Of a stretch of DNA of 64,000 bases, positions 51,893-62,934 are shown one piece after another; the stretch's first letter is position 1; each line of letters opens with the position of its first letter. The DNA comes from Tetranychus cinnabarinus (taxonomy: Eukaryota; Arthropoda; Arachnida; Trombidiformes; Tetranychidae). A model generated the notes under the pieces. It searched no databases and was not told where the DNA came from. It saw only the letters and a program-made list of their open reading frames with translations. Position numbers and translations under genes: made by a program. The DNA lies in the NCBI GenBank assembly GCA_022266195.1, contig WHVY01000003.1:1860001-1924000 (forward strand), written 5' to 3'.

Positions 51893-54800
51893 TTGCAAAT
51901 TGAACAACCTGAACTTCAATTAGCTGAAAGACTTATGAAAAGGATGGATCCTAAATTGAATACTGAAAAAAGAAACGAGCTGTTAGAAGTTTTAATGGAG
52001 TTTCAAGAAGTTTTCAGTAAGACTAAGTCTGATATGGGATTAGTTCCTTGGCAGAAATGGCCGATTAAAATTGATATTGGCGATCAGAAGATTCCTCATC
52101 AACAACCCTACCCATGCACAATTGAGAAACGACGTGAGTTTCAAAAGATAATTGCCGAATTGATTAAGCATGACATAGTCGAGAGTAAAGTAATGCTCCT
52201 GGAGGATCTCCTGCAATGTTGATTGGTAAACCAGATGGAAGTTTCAGACTATTAAATGATTTGAGAGCCGTCAACAGATTAACTAATGTGATATTTCACC
52301 CGATGCCAAGAATTGATGATTGTTTGGAAGCAATCAGAGGAACTAAGTTCTTTAACATGTTTGACCTTTACCAAGGCTATTTTCAAATTGAAATCCCTCC
52401 GTCTGAACGAGGTAAAACAGTGTTTCTGACGCCTGATGGTAAATACCAATACAAAAGGTTGCCTATGGGCCTAGCTTGTGCACCTTTCGAGTTTCAACGA
52501 CTTATGAACACAGTCCTGAATGGTTTAAATTATACCGAATGTTTGGGGTATTTTGACGATATTCCGGTTATGGGAAAAAGTTGGTCAGAACTTTTGTATA
52601 ATACAAGATTGGTTTTGGATCGACTTAGAGACTGGAATCTAAAAATTAAAACTGATAAATGTCAGTTTGGTGTTACAGAATTAGTGCTGTTAGGACATCT
52701 TGTCAATGGAGATGGGATTCGACCTGACCCTAACAAAGTAGCTGCTCTAAAAAGATTACCCTACCCGACCAGTGTGAAGCAACTTCAATCGCAAATGGGT
52801 TGCTATAATTACTTTTCACGGTACATTAAGAACTATTCAACTTTGGCTGCGCCTTTATACAAGTTAATCTCTAAGGAAAGGAAATTCAAGATGCTAAAGC
52901 AAGATCATCAAGCGTTAGATGAATTGAAAAATGCCTTAATCGAGGAAACGATGCTAGTACATTTCGACCCTGAGTTGAAAAAGAAGATCACAGTTGATGC
53001 AAGTGATGTAGCAGTGGGAGGAATATTGCTTCAAGCAGACCCTCAACAAGAAGTCCCAAGTGAATTTGAATCAATCAATGATGTTCCAATAGACAAAGTC
53101 AAGCATTGGAAGCCGTTATACTTCTTTTCACAGAAGTTAGCAAAACACCAACAGAGTTACTCTGTGTCTGAAAAAGAGTGTTTAGCTGTGTTAGTAGCAA
53201 TTAAGAAATTCAAACATTATTTGGATGGATCAGAATTTCTAGTGGAAACAGATCATCATGCATTATGCCAATTGCCGAAATTAAAGTTTAAAAACCAACG
53301 AATGGAGCCATGGAAAATCATTCTATCGAGTTTTAAATACAAAGTTATTTACACCAAAGGTGACAAACACGGTCCTGATTGTTTGTCTAGGTATCAAACT
53401 GAATGGTCTCCGAAGCTGTTAGACCCTGAAGCCGACTTCATAGAAGATTTGTTTTGGATTAAATTCATCAATTTTGACGAAAGCGAAACTGATGCCGTAA
53501 TTGCTGAATCTGAAATCAACGAAATCAAGTTACTTGATTCTCTGGTAAAAAGTCAGTTTAAAACTATTTACTATTACCAGACCGATGACAATTGGAAGGA
53601 AAAACTAAGAACTGCACAAGTCGAAGACATCGCAATCAGTAAGATTATTCTCAACTTAATTATTGATCCGAAATCAGAACTGCACAAAAGTTATCTGATT
53701 ATGAACAATTTATTGTTTCGAAAACCAATGTTTGGTCACGATATTAATCGAGTCGTGATAAACGAGAAGATTCTGAAAGAATTGTTTCAAAAAGAACATG
53801 AATCTCCTCATGGTGGACATTTTGGTGTTGAAAAAACTTATTTGCAAATTGCAAGACGATTTTGGATGGAGAAAATGTATGACAAAGTCAAAGAATTGTG
53901 CCAAAATTGTGAAAAGTGCTACCTTGGAAAATCATCTAATGTTACTTATGCTGAACCAAGTTTAAAACCGGTTCCTTAATCAATCTTGGAAAGATTGGAG
54001 ATGGACGCTCAAGGTCCAATTACGTTTGAGAATGGAGCTAAAAAAGTAATTTTAGTTTTGATTAACACTCTATCAAGATTTGTTTATGCGAAACTTTTAC
54101 CTGATCAAAAGTCTAAGACTGTGATAAAGTTTCTAGATGAATATTTCAGTGAGTTTGGATTTCCTTCAGTAATTCAAACTGATAGAGGGAGAAACTTCCT
54201 TTCAGGGGACGTTGAAAATCATATGAAGAAGTTGGGGATAAAACATGAAGTTTCAAACGCTTATCATCCTCAAAGTCAAGGTACAGTTGAGAGAATCAAC
54301 AGAACAATCGCCGAAAGATTACGAACATCAATCATGAATTTAGAAACAATCGACTTAAAGTCATCATTAGAAAATGCTGTTATCGCAATTAACTCATCAA
54401 TTCATAAAATTACGAGATTTGCGCCGTATTATTTAGTCTTTGGTAGACAATTAAAGAAACCGATTGATCTACATCTGAACCTGAATTCAACAGTTAATGA
54501 TACAATTGAAAATTGCCGAAAGTTAGCTCGTGAAAGGCTTTTAAAGCAGCAAACTTATTATCAAGAAAGATTGCAGTCTATGACTAAAAGAAATCCATAT
54601 AAGTTTTTGGATTTGTGTTATGTGAAAAATAGTGCACCTTCATTGGGAACAACCAAGAACTTAGTTAACAAATTTTTTGGACCATTTTTTGTTTTGGGAG
54701 TAAAACATGGATCAGTACTTTTACTCAACCCTGAAAATCATGAAAGATTTACAAGCAATTTGGAGCTGACAAAACCTCATGTTGGAAATATTCCTGAGAA

Positions 54801-55128
54801 GTTAATTCAATTGAAAAATGAATTGTTAATTGAAAATGACTTAGTCAACACATTTGAAGCAGATGAGCAAAATGAAAATGAACACTTAAACGAAGCATCT
54901 GTATCTAATCAAGATTTAAATCAAGCTGATTTAAATGAAGTTAATCAAGTTGGAAATGTTTCAAATTCAAGTCTAAGACTAAGTGCCGCTAATCAAACTT
55001 TGCCTGATAGTTTGGAAGTTAATATTGACGCTGATAGTGAAAAATCAACAGTCATTGAAAAATCAAATCAAGTTCAAAAGTCAAGAAAGCAAAGAAAAAG
55101 AAAGAAGAGAAAGTATATTACTGCTAAC
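51893..55128 (+). CDS. Element 3 Pol: RT, RNase H, integrase (broken)
   Basis: Follows the in-frame TAA of gag-protease. A frame break near 52187 separates 51893-52222 from 52216 on; then RT (GSFRLLNDLRAVN, GLACAPFEFQ and an FDD box in CLGYFDDI near 52550), RNase H (DASDVAVGG near 52993), the integrase zinc domain (HGGHFGVEKT, CQNCEKC), an in-frame TAA at 53977-53979, then the integrase core (TDRGRNF near 54178, YHPQSQGTVERIN) and a long charged tail. The frame is open up to the copia target site at 55128 and, once the insert is subtracted, continues in frame at 58240 into the RING-like protein. Both TAA codons lie where the domain continues. Confidence 0.85.
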
Positions 55129-55312
55129 TGTTAAACATAACAATGGTTCAACAATGTGTTGTACAATTTACGATTACCTTCATTGTTGCTCTGGTATTTA
55201 GATTGATTTAGTATCTCTTGATACTCTTATTCATTACAATTATTACGTTTAATAGTTAGTTATTGTCTCAATCTTTGATCAATTAAGTTAAATTAGATTC
55301 AAATTTTTAACA
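55129..55312 (+). repeat. Copia 5' LTR
   Basis: 184 bp; near-identical to 58052-58234. Confidence 0.95.
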
Positions 55313-55332
55313 GGTTATGGGCTCAGCACGCT
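55313..55332 (+). other. Copia primer binding site (initiator tRNA-Met internal fragment)
   Basis: GGTTATGGGCTCAGCACGCT is complementary to the anticodon arm of initiator methionine tRNA (its complement includes CCCATAACC). This matches Drosophila copia, which primes from a cleaved half of that tRNA rather than its 3' end. Confidence 0.8.
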
Positions 55333-55397
55333 CAGTATTTCAGTTCTAATTTGGTGCAGTATTTGTTTCGTATTTTACAAATATATTATTATCAAAA

Positions 55398-58025
55398 ATG
55401 GAAGACAGCAAACTCATTTCAATTGACAAACTTAATGAAAGTAATTGGGTCAATTGGAAATATAAGATCAGGTTGATCTTAGAAGATTTGGATCTATGGT
55501 CAATCGTCAATGGCGATCATGGAGAGAATCAACAAATTGAGTATCCACAAAGGGCAATATTTGAGAAAAAACAAAGGAAAGCGATACGAATAATCGCTCT
55601 AAACGTTGATGATAAATTTCTTGGTTTGATTCGTGATAAATCTAACCCTGCTGAGGCTTGGACTAGTTTATGTGATAACTTCGAGAAGATTTGTTTATCG
55701 AATCAATTCTATTTACGTAAACAATTATTGAATATTAAATATCGATCTGGTGATATGATGAATCATATTAATGACATTGTAGAGCTGAAGCAAAAACTTG
55801 AGGCAATAAATCAAGTTGTTAATGATAATGATTTGGTTATTACGCTATTACAAAGTTTACCATCAGAATACGAGAACTTAATTGTATCTCTCGAATCTCA
55901 ATTTGGTTCATCAGAAATTGACTTTAATTTTGTTAAGGGTCGAGTTATCGAAGAATATCAAAGACGAATCAATTCCAATTCAAATATGAATGATAAACAT
56001 AATGCATTATTGACTCGTGTCCAATCATTGGGTAAGACTAATGAACAAAATCAGAATGGTATTGCTGAACGAATGAACAGGACAGTAATGGAAACTGTTA
56101 GAGCAATGTTACATGATTCTAATATGACTGATGATTTTTGGGGAGATGCTGTTAATACAGCAGTTTTCATTATTAATCGAAGGCCTAATTCAGGTATTGA
56201 TTTTCAAATACCAGAAGAAGTATGGACTGGAAAACCAGTTGATTATGATCAAATTAAGGTGTTTGGTTGTTATTGTTTCATTCATATTCCGAAAGAATTG
56301 AGAAACAAATTAGATTCAAAAACAAGAAGATGCATATTTCTCGGTTATCCTGAAAATCAAAAGGGTTACAAAGTTTGGGATGAAATAGATGGTAAAGCAT
56401 TGACGACTAGAGATATCGTATTTGATGAAAAACTCAGTGTTTCAGTCAATACTGTTGTAAAAAACGATGCTCCGATTGCACCAACTTCAATGAATGATGT
56501 TAAAACTAGAGAAGATAAAGATATTTGGTTAAAGGCTGCAAAAGATGAGTTTGATTCATTAATCAAAAATGAAACATGGGACTTAGTTGAGAAGAAAAGT
56601 GACATGAATGTAATTGATTCACGATGGGTATTTTGTTACAAATTCAATTCTGATGGATCAATTGAAAGAGCTAAAGCAAGATTAGTTGCTAAGGGCTTCA
56701 AACAAATACCTTATGTTGATTACGATGAGACATTCTCACCGGTTAGTAAGTTATCTTCTATTAGAATGATACTTACTATTGCTATGGCTCGGAAGATGAA
56801 AGTGATTCAAATGGATGTCAAAACTGCTTTTCTCAATGGGCAACTAGATGAAACCATTTACATGAAGCAACCTGAAGGTTTTGAATTTTCTGTGAACAAA
56901 GTTTGTAAATTGAAGAAAAGCCTTTACGGGTTAAAACAAGCAGTGTTGGTCTGGTTCAAGGAAATTGACAAATATTTTAAAACTAATGGATTTGCTAGTT
57001 TAACATCTGATTCATGTATATATCAAAGAAAAGCAAAAGATGGTGATATTTTCATCATACTCTATGTTGATGACTTAATTGCTATTGGGTCAAATTATCA
57101 ATGTCTCAATGAAGTGTTTAAAAATCTTGCATCAAGATTTGAAATGAAAATGATCACTAAAATTGAACAATTCCTTGGAATTAATATTAGTTGGAATGAA
57201 AAAGAAAGTTCAATTGTATTACATCAAGAAAGATACATTGTTGAATTGTTGACTCGATTTCATATGATTGATTGTAAACCAGTAAAAACACCATTTGATG
57301 GAAATTGCACCTTACCTTCAACAACGACTGAGCCATCAATTGAATTCACTAAGAATTATCAAAGTGCAATCGGCTCATTGAACTATTTAGTCACCTGTAC
57401 TAGGCCAGACTTAGCTATAATTGTCAGTATCTTATCGCAATTTAACTCTAAACCTGATACTCACCATTGGTTAGCAGTTAAAAGAGTCTTTAGGTACCTC
57501 AAATATACGAGTAATATGGGTATTAAATTGACTGCAAATGAATCTGTGTCAAAATTAATTGGATATGCTGATGCCGACTGGGGTGGTAATAAAATTGATC
57601 GAAGGTCATTCACAGGTTATTTATTCATGTTTGGTTCGAGTCCGATTTCTTGGACAAGTAAAAAACAACCAACGGTAGCTTTATCAACAACTGAAGCAGA
57701 ATATATGTCTTTGACATCTGCAGCGAAGGAAGCGATTTGGTTGACTAGATTATTGAAAGACGTATATGTTAATGTTGAAACTATTGATATATATGGAGAT
57801 AATCAAGGTGCTTTGAAATTAGCCAAAAATCCCATTTATCATGCAAGAACAAAGCATATTGACATTCAATTTCATTTTATCAGAGAAACGATTGAAAGCA
57901 AGCAAATCAATCTGAATTACATCGCATCAGAAGATAATTTGGCCGATTTACTTACCAAACCTTTACATGGACCAAGGTTTACGAAGTTAGCAAATATGAT
58001 TCTTATTAGAGCATCTATTGAATGA
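55398..58025 (+). CDS. Copia Gag-Pol with in-frame internal deletion
   Basis: 875 codons against roughly 1400 for intact copia polyproteins. Residues 1 to about 205 are the Gag core (LNESNWVNWKYKI). The chain then jumps near residue 212 to the end of the integrase core (QNGIAERMNRTV), so the zinc knuckle, protease, integrase zinc domain and the first catalytic Asp residues are absent. The rest is whole: integrase C-terminal part, RT (ARLVAKGF, MDVKTAFLNG, YVDDLIAIG near residue 555) and RNase H (GYADADWGG, STTEAEYMSL, DNQGALKL). The deletion keeps the frame. The element cannot mobilise itself without protease and integrase from elsewhere. Confidence 0.92.
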   Translation: MEDSKLISIDKLNESNWVNWKYKIRLILEDLDLWSIVNGDHGENQQIEYPQRAIFEKKQRKAIRIIALNVDDKFLGLIRDKSNPAEAWTSLCDNFEKICLSNQFYLRKQLLNIKYRSGDMMNHINDIVELKQKLEAINQVVNDNDLVITLLQSLPSEYENLIVSLESQFGSSEIDFNFVKGRVIEEYQRRINSNSNMNDKHNALLTRVQSLGKTNEQNQNGIAERMNRTVMETVRAMLHDSNMTDDFWGDAVNTAVFIINRRPNSGIDFQIPEEVWTGKPVDYDQIKVFGCYCFIHIPKELRNKLDSKTRRCIFLGYPENQKGYKVWDEIDGKALTTRDIVFDEKLSVSVNTVVKNDAPIAPTSMNDVKTREDKDIWLKAAKDEFDSLIKNETWDLVEKKSDMNVIDSRWVFCYKFNSDGSIERAKARLVAKGFKQIPYVDYDETFSPVSKLSSIRMILTIAMARKMKVIQMDVKTAFLNGQLDETIYMKQPEGFEFSVNKVCKLKKSLYGLKQAVLVWFKEIDKYFKTNGFASLTSDSCIYQRKAKDGDIFIILYVDDLIAIGSNYQCLNEVFKNLASRFEMKMITKIEQFLGINISWNEKESSIVLHQERYIVELLTRFHMIDCKPVKTPFDGNCTLPSTTTEPSIEFTKNYQSAIGSLNYLVTCTRPDLAIIVSILSQFNSKPDTHHWLAVKRVFRYLKYTSNMGIKLTANESVSKLIGYADADWGGNKIDRRSFTGYLFMFGSSPISWTSKKQPTVALSTTEAEYMSLTSAAKEAIWLTRLLKDVYVNVETIDIYGDNQGALKLAKNPIYHARTKHIDIQFHFIRETIESKQINLNYIASEDNLADLLTKPLHGPRFTKLANMILIRASIE

Positions 58026-58051
58026 AATTGTAAATTGTCAACAAGGGTGAG

Positions 58052-58234
58052 TGTTAAACATAACAATGGTTCAACAATGTGTTGTACAATTTACGATTAC
58101 CTTCATTGTTGCTCTGGTATTTAGATTGATTTAGTATCTCTTGATTTTCTTATTCATTACAATTATTACGTTTAATAGTTAGTTATTGTCTCAATCTTTG
58201 ATCAATTAAGTTAAATTAGATTCAAATTTTAACA
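58052..58234 (+). repeat. Copia 3' LTR
   Basis: 183 bp; followed by the CTAAC target copy. Confidence 0.95.
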
Positions 58235-58239
58235 CTAAC

Positions 58240-61200
58240 AGAGAGATTATGAGAGATAATCCAGTCATTAGTGGTCAAGATGTTGAAAAACTTGGACCCG
58301 TGACCAGAAAAAGAAAAGTTGTTTCTGTAAACTTAATCCAGTTCGAGAGCTTAAAAACTCTAAAAAGTCTAAGACTAAAAGTGAAAGAATTTAAAATTAG
58401 CGCAATTAAGCATTTGGCTACCTTTCGCGCTCTTAGTGCATTACAGTTGGGGGAGACACTAACTGTCTCACTTTCACTTCTGCCTCTAATTAGTCAAGTT
58501 GACATCTTTGATCAGTCATTGTTCTATTCTTTTCAAGTTCAAAATCATTTTGATTTTCTCAGTTTAAAACTATCTTTTCCTGATTATTTCAATCAAACTA
58601 TTCAGTCTTTGACTATCTTGATTCATTTGTGTGAAAAATTAACTAATTCAGTTAATTCAGTTTCTCTGAAAAATTCATTTTGTGAAGAAATTCTATTTCT
58701 TAAGTTGACCCCAAGACTAAGTCTATCAACATCAAGCTTAAATAAGCTAAAGTGTTTCAACTTTACCTCAATTTCAACATTGAACTTTGGTGGAAATTGT
58801 CCAGATTGTGAACAATTAACTCTGTTTGAACATTCAAAGTGTTGTGAAAAATTTTGTTTAAAACAAGTTTTGATTTTCATCGAGATGCCTTCATCTGTAG
58901 TTTCAAATGCATCTACTTCATCGAGCTCAGGCTCTTATATTAGTGCTGGTTCAATTGTTTCGGACGAACGCTTTTCAATGAGATTGAATCGACAGTTAAG
59001 AAAAGTAAAGTTTCAACCAACTCCACCGAGAAGCCCTGTTCCGGTCATAGACCTTGAGTCTAATCGTGCTTCAACTTCTGGAGGTAATGAAATGGATACC
59101 GACAATGGTAATGGTAAAACTAATGCTAATTATGCTGCTCAATCTGGATGGGATTGGCCAGGTATGGACGATGATGCGAACTCATCTACCAACACTGTTA
59201 TTCATCTTGATGATGCAAATGTCCAAGACGCGCTGAATCATTATTATGACCCTCTTCCCGAGAAGACCGCTTATGGACTCAGTTCTTTTTCAAAAACTTT
59301 CGTGGACAACAGTCCTTACCCTCCACCTAGTGCGGATCAAGGACGCCGTTATTGTGAATTTCCTTCACCTAAGCGAACAGCAGAACCTCACGATTTTCTG
59401 AAACCAGAATTCTTTATAAACGCTCGTGAAGATGTCAAGAAAGACATAGAGGAATCCGAAGCTGACAAGAACTGGAGCAACTCATTCATTAAAGAAAAAA
59501 TCCAACTAAATGTTGTCGAAGACAAGTTGGAAAAAGTGAAATTTGCGACCTTACGAAAAGGATTTTCTGCTGCTGAGGTAATTCATCCACAGTTTAACGA
59601 GTTTAAAACTCTTATTACTTGTATTTTATGCGAACAAGTCGCCTTGAACCCTCGAAGCTGCCATCAATGCAACAAAATATATTGTCTCGGATGCGCTAAA
59701 TGGTTACAAGCTTTTCCGATTGATTTGGAACTTGAAAAAATTACCAAAGCTGATTGTTTTATGTGTGTTAACCAGAACTGTTTGGTCGACTTACAAACAT
59801 TGGGTTACCCTAAATATGGAGAGGTCAAAGACCAGAAAATCGTCCAGTTTTACAAAGATGCTAGTTTTCGATGTCACCGAAAGTTCTGTGAGCAACAGCA
59901 TCTGAGCTGCAACATTCTACACCATTTACAGAAATGCAGAAAAGGACCGATTAAGTTCAAGTTTGATAGAACTTTGCAGTTAACTTTTATGTCTGGACCG
60001 ATTCGGGATGAACTCAACAAACGTCCTAAGGACATCAATTCCTTGTTGCCTGTTCACCTAAAGAAGCAAGAACCGACAAAAACTATTCCACAGATGTGGC
60101 ATGAACGTGCTTTGTGTTACGCTTTCCTGATTAAAAGCTATGAGCGAAAGGAGGTCACACCTATCGAAATGAGGACACAAGCAAATTATCAACTGAATTA
60201 CTGGAATAACAAACGAAGGATGGCAGATCCAACTGAACCTTTGGATGAAGGTGAAGAGTGGGCATTGCAAATTGGATTCCCAAGTTGCGCTCCTGTACCA
60301 ATTCCTGATGTACCTAGGAGATGGCCAACTTGCTGCAGCAGTACAATTCCTTATTATTTACTTGCTGAATCGGAAACTTGGAGACGATGGGCTAAATATG
60401 TTGAATTTGACAAGAATAGCGTTTCGACAACATCATCATTGGTACTATACTCGCATGATGTTAACGATCCGGAATCGCCCTTTGTCTTATCAGACCCCTT
60501 TGAGAGAATGGCTCCAGCTGAAGCTGATAATGTCCAAGACTGGATCAGAGAGCATTTCCCTAGTTGTAAGAATCCCTCGAACATTTATCGAGAATTGGCT
60601 GTATCAACTAAGGAACGAACAGTAATTACTAGAAACCGAAAGCGCCAACAATTAGCAGAATCATTTCAAAAGAGACCTGAAGCCAACATTCCACCGATGC
60701 TGCAAGATCAAATCAACGTCATAGACGAAATGGCTGCAACTTGCCCTGACAAGGAATTAACCTTTTCTATTTCTATGTTCAATGTTAGAATTAATGAATC
60801 GGTTACTATCGCCCTCGACCTTGCTGGATTGCTATCATGGATGCAAATTTGGAAGTTGTGTACGAGACATTTGTCAAGTACAGGGAAATTGATCATATCG
60901 ATTCTCGTTTTCATGGTTTGACGGTCAAAGACCTTAAATATGCTCGAAACTTGGCTACAGCTAGAGATCAAGTCATTAAGTTTTTAGCTTGTGCAAAGAA
61001 AGTAGTTGGCTACGGTTTGATCAATCATTTGAGAAATTTAGGACTCTCAAAAGATGAGATCAGGGTGTTACACCCAAAGCTGCGAGATATCAATAATTAC
61101 TATTCTCCGTATGTGGAACATCCTATGAACATACACGCTATTGCATTCCTCTGGTTCCACGGTTACACCTTGCCTGCTAACCCTCATTCGCCTGTGGTAG

Positions 61201-61728
61201 AAACTACAACTGTTATGCGTCTTTATTTGCTGCAATGGAATAAAATCGAGAAGATGGCTGAAATTCATGGTGGAATCCACAATGAAAATTGTCAGAAAAC
61301 TTGTGGCAACAGAGTTACATCTGGTCTACTTAACGAGTTCACAGAAGGCATAGCCAAAGGATTTTGTTCATGGCCTGACGAATGGAAGAAGAATCCAAGA
61401 AGCATAAGGATTCCCGAATTCAACGATAATTGCATTCTTCCTGACAATGAAATTCTCAAGCGAACTGCAGAACTTTGCAAACGGGATGTAAAGAAATCAA
61501 AAGGAGATACTCCACAAGCCCGCAACAAAAAGATTGTTGAAATGATTAAAGCCAAGCGTTCAGCAGAAGCAAGTGAAGCTGAAAGTTCTTCGAAAAATCA
61601 AAAAAACAACGGACCCCAATGAAAAGTATAATACTCTTTGGGATGACATGAAAAGCAAAAAGCCAGATGATGGTGCAACCTCAGCCTCAAAATTATTGAA
61701 TGAATTGGATGGATGGAATGAAGAGTAA
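58240..61728 (+). CDS. RING-like zinc-finger protein of element 3
   Basis: Was continuous in frame with pol before the copia insertion. The first ~210 codons are Ser/Leu/Phe-rich and doubtful; the Met at 58885, directly after an AG acceptor-like site, is the better protein start, perhaps on a spliced RNA. Then a Ser-rich and acidic region with PTPPRSPVPV, and a Cys/His-rich block from about 59620: CILC, CHQCNKIYCLGC, CFMCVNQNC and CHRKFC...HLSC...HHLQKC, a RING-like pattern followed by further Cys/His pairs. A helical and WD/EWAL-containing C-terminal half follows. Frame changes near 60838 and 61600 lead to the last stop at 61726-61728. Could be a ubiquitin ligase or a nucleic-acid-binding protein; family not recognised. 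It occupies the env position. Confidence 0.65.
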
Positions 61729-61774
61729 AATGATTTAATCTGATTCTGGGTTCTTGATCAAGGATCCGAGGATG

Positions 61775-62787
61775 TGAAGGGTAGAGTTACCCAAAACCAA
61801 ATTAAATCATTTAATCATTTATCACAAGGTTATTGATAACAGTTCAAAGTTTTAAACTTGATTATAATCCCTTAAGGATTGCACATATTTCACTTTTTGT
61901 TTCTCACCAATTTTGTAATCAAAAGACTAAGTCTTTTGTCTTTCTTTTTTGTCTAAGACATCTTTCTAATTGTCTTTCGACAATTGTCTGAATTTGTCTA
62001 AATTTGATAAATTTCTTTCCTTTTCCTTTACAGAAGATTGGGTTTTCCTTCCGATCTAATTGGTATAAATACCACTGATTTTCTTTAATTAATTATGTTC
62101 CTTATGTTCTTCACTCAATACGTTTATGTTCAGATTTAATCTATGTTTAAAACAGTCAAGTGAAACACATTTAAAATATATGAAATACAGTACTTTTTCA
62201 GTTAATAAAATTTTCCTTTTCTTTGTATTCTAACCAAGTTTCTAGTCTAAGACTAAATTAGTATCTCAAGTGAAAACACAGTTCCATACTTGTGTTAAGT
62301 GCCAGTAATCTAAAATTCAAGATTTGTCCTGAGTAAGGTTCAACAATTGTAGACTAAGTCTAATGCTGATAGAGCTTAAAGCTTTCGAGTTGTTCCTTAT
62401 TATTCTCATATTACTGTCCGAGCTTTGCTGTTCTACGCTAAGTTTATTTTGGTTGGAATTTCACTTTTATTGCTAGCTTTCTGACTCGTGCCTGGTTAGC
62501 TCTAGTACGCTATCTTACCTGTCCAGTTAATCCTGTCTAAGACTTGACCTACAACATTCTTTGGTTGAATTTGTGGTTACTAATCTTGGTTAGAGAAAGC
62601 TAATCCTACAATAGTCTAAGACTTGTTCCAGTTGAATTCTGGTGATCCTAAAAGAACCTGAGTATTCAGGATTTGAAAGGCTTGAATAATCTTCTGAGTT
62701 AAATAAATTGTGTTTGATTTGTACGCAATTAAAGTGAATTTATTTAAATTTGGTGAATTAGTTTAAAACTATGAACTCTTCCTTTCA
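61775..62787 (+). repeat. Element 3, 3' LTR
   Basis: 1013 bp, same length as the 5' LTR. TATAAATA at 62064-62071. GTCTAAGAC at 61951, 62245, 62535 and 62614. Confidence 0.95.
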
Positions 62788-62934
62788 ACCTCTTATTTCT
62801 CCGTCTATTTTATTAACTTGTAACCATTTGAATAATCATATTATTGATAACCAAAAAAAAGAGACACTGTTTAAATTCTAAATTCATTTATTGAACAGAA
62901 AAAGTTTCAAAAGTATTACAAATTAAAGGAACAA

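Larger units (their letters stand above)
55129..58234 (+). mobile_element. Ty1/copia element nested in element 3
   Basis: LTRs 55129-55312 (184 bp) and 58052-58234 (183 bp), TGTTAAAC...TTTTAACA, with 5-bp target duplication CTAAC (55124-55128, 58235-58239). The LTRs differ at about two substitutions and one indel. One ORF with an internal deletion. A purine-rich AACAAGGGTGAG precedes the 3' LTR. Confidence 0.95.
48382..62787 (+). mobile_element. LTR element 3: Ty3/gypsy element with RING-like ORF, nested in element 2
   Basis: LTRs of exactly 1013 bp each (48382-49394 and 61775-62787), TGAAGG...TTTCA, flanked by ACCT (48378-48381 and 62788-62791). I found one difference between the LTRs (near 48417 versus 61810). 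Minus the nested copia it is about 11.3 kb. Order: 5' LTR, primer site, gag, protease, RT, RNase H, integrase, RING-like protein, 3' LTR. It has two in-frame TAA stops and several frame breaks in the coding part, in contrast to its fresh LTRs. It carries 14 copies of GTCTAAGAC and 6 of GACTAAGTC. Confidence 0.95.
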
